DNA from: Comamonadaceae bacterium
Lineage (GTDB): Bacteria; Pseudomonadota; Gammaproteobacteria; Burkholderiales; Burkholderiaceae
Length of the DNA: 8,109 nucleotides
Reading direction: 5' to 3'
Assembly (NCBI GenBank): GCA_947505995.1
Contig: CANNNB010000102.1
Span: forward strand, 1 to 8,109
The position numbers and the translations under genes are program-made. Positions 8,050 through 8,109 of the stretch are shown here, one piece after another. The first letter of the stretch is position 1. The number at the start of each line of letters is the position of its first letter. Below the pieces are notes generated by a model. That model searched no databases. It worked only from the letters and a program-made list of their open reading frames with translations, and was not told where the DNA came from.

Positions 8050-8109
8050 GATGCGGCTTTCACTGACAGTGTTGCAGAAGCTGTCTGGGTATTTTCTGGT
8101 GATAATTCG
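8046..8109 (-). CDS. cysW: C-terminal end of the gene upstream of cysA, probably cysW (sulfate permease subunit)
   Basis: Only the last 20 codons are inside the window, reading [20 protein letters not shown] and then TGA. The TGA overlaps the cysA start as ATGA. The stretch is too short and too variable to identify by sequence. The name rests on the usual cysT-cysW-cysA order in Burkholderiales and on the tight overlap. The other two minus-strand frames are less likely: one is the cysA frame itself and one is closed by a stop within about 50 bases of the window edge. Confidence 0.55.
   Translation of the reverse strand, partial: ELSPENTQTASATLSVKAAS

Overview
The window looks like core chromosome of a betaproteobacterium of the order Burkholderiales. 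It is most similar to the Comamonadaceae (a Limnohabitans, Rhodoferax or Polaromonas type of organism). This rests on recalled family sequences of L25/Ctc, peptidyl-tRNA hydrolase, the Alvin-type ferredoxin and the long tryptophanyl-tRNA synthetase, not on a database search. Base composition is moderate and even by eye, and nothing suggests recent transfer: there are no insertion sequences, phage genes, tRNA or rRNA genes, or CRISPR repeats.

Left part (1-1534): the 3' part of rplY (ribosomal protein L25) ends in a strong intrinsic terminator. pth (peptidyl-tRNA hydrolase) starts only about 10 bases after it. A 2[4Fe-4S] ferredoxin gene of the YfhL/Alvin family reads the other way and shares its stop-codon bases with pth.

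Middle part (1535-5994): five plus-strand genes are packed closely. They are a PHP-domain phosphoesterase (the YciV/RNase AM/nucleoside bisphosphate phosphatase family), an EamA/DMT membrane transporter that overlaps it by GTGA, yciO (a Sua5/YrdC/YciO-family paralogue), a membrane site-2-type metalloprotease (M50), and trpS with an extra C-terminal domain. yciV and yciO are also neighbours beside the trp operon in E. coli, so this partly preserves a known association. With rplY, pth and trpS nearby, the stretch has a translation and RNA-maturation theme.

Right part (5995-8109): a 150-base regulatory gap carries an inverted repeat and a plausible extended -10 promoter. It leads to a lone NarL/FixJ-type response regulator. 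Convergent with it is a 54-codon lipoprotein gene. Upstream of that on the minus strand lie cysA (sulfate/thiosulfate ABC transporter ATPase) and the last codons of what is probably cysW, joined by an ATGA overlap.

I see no clearly new multi-gene system. The best leads are small: two operator-like palindromes (3936-3953 and 6048-6072), a possible set of leaderless starts in a region almost without Shine-Dalgarno sequences, the YegP-like tail on TrpRS, and the short lipoprotein gene.
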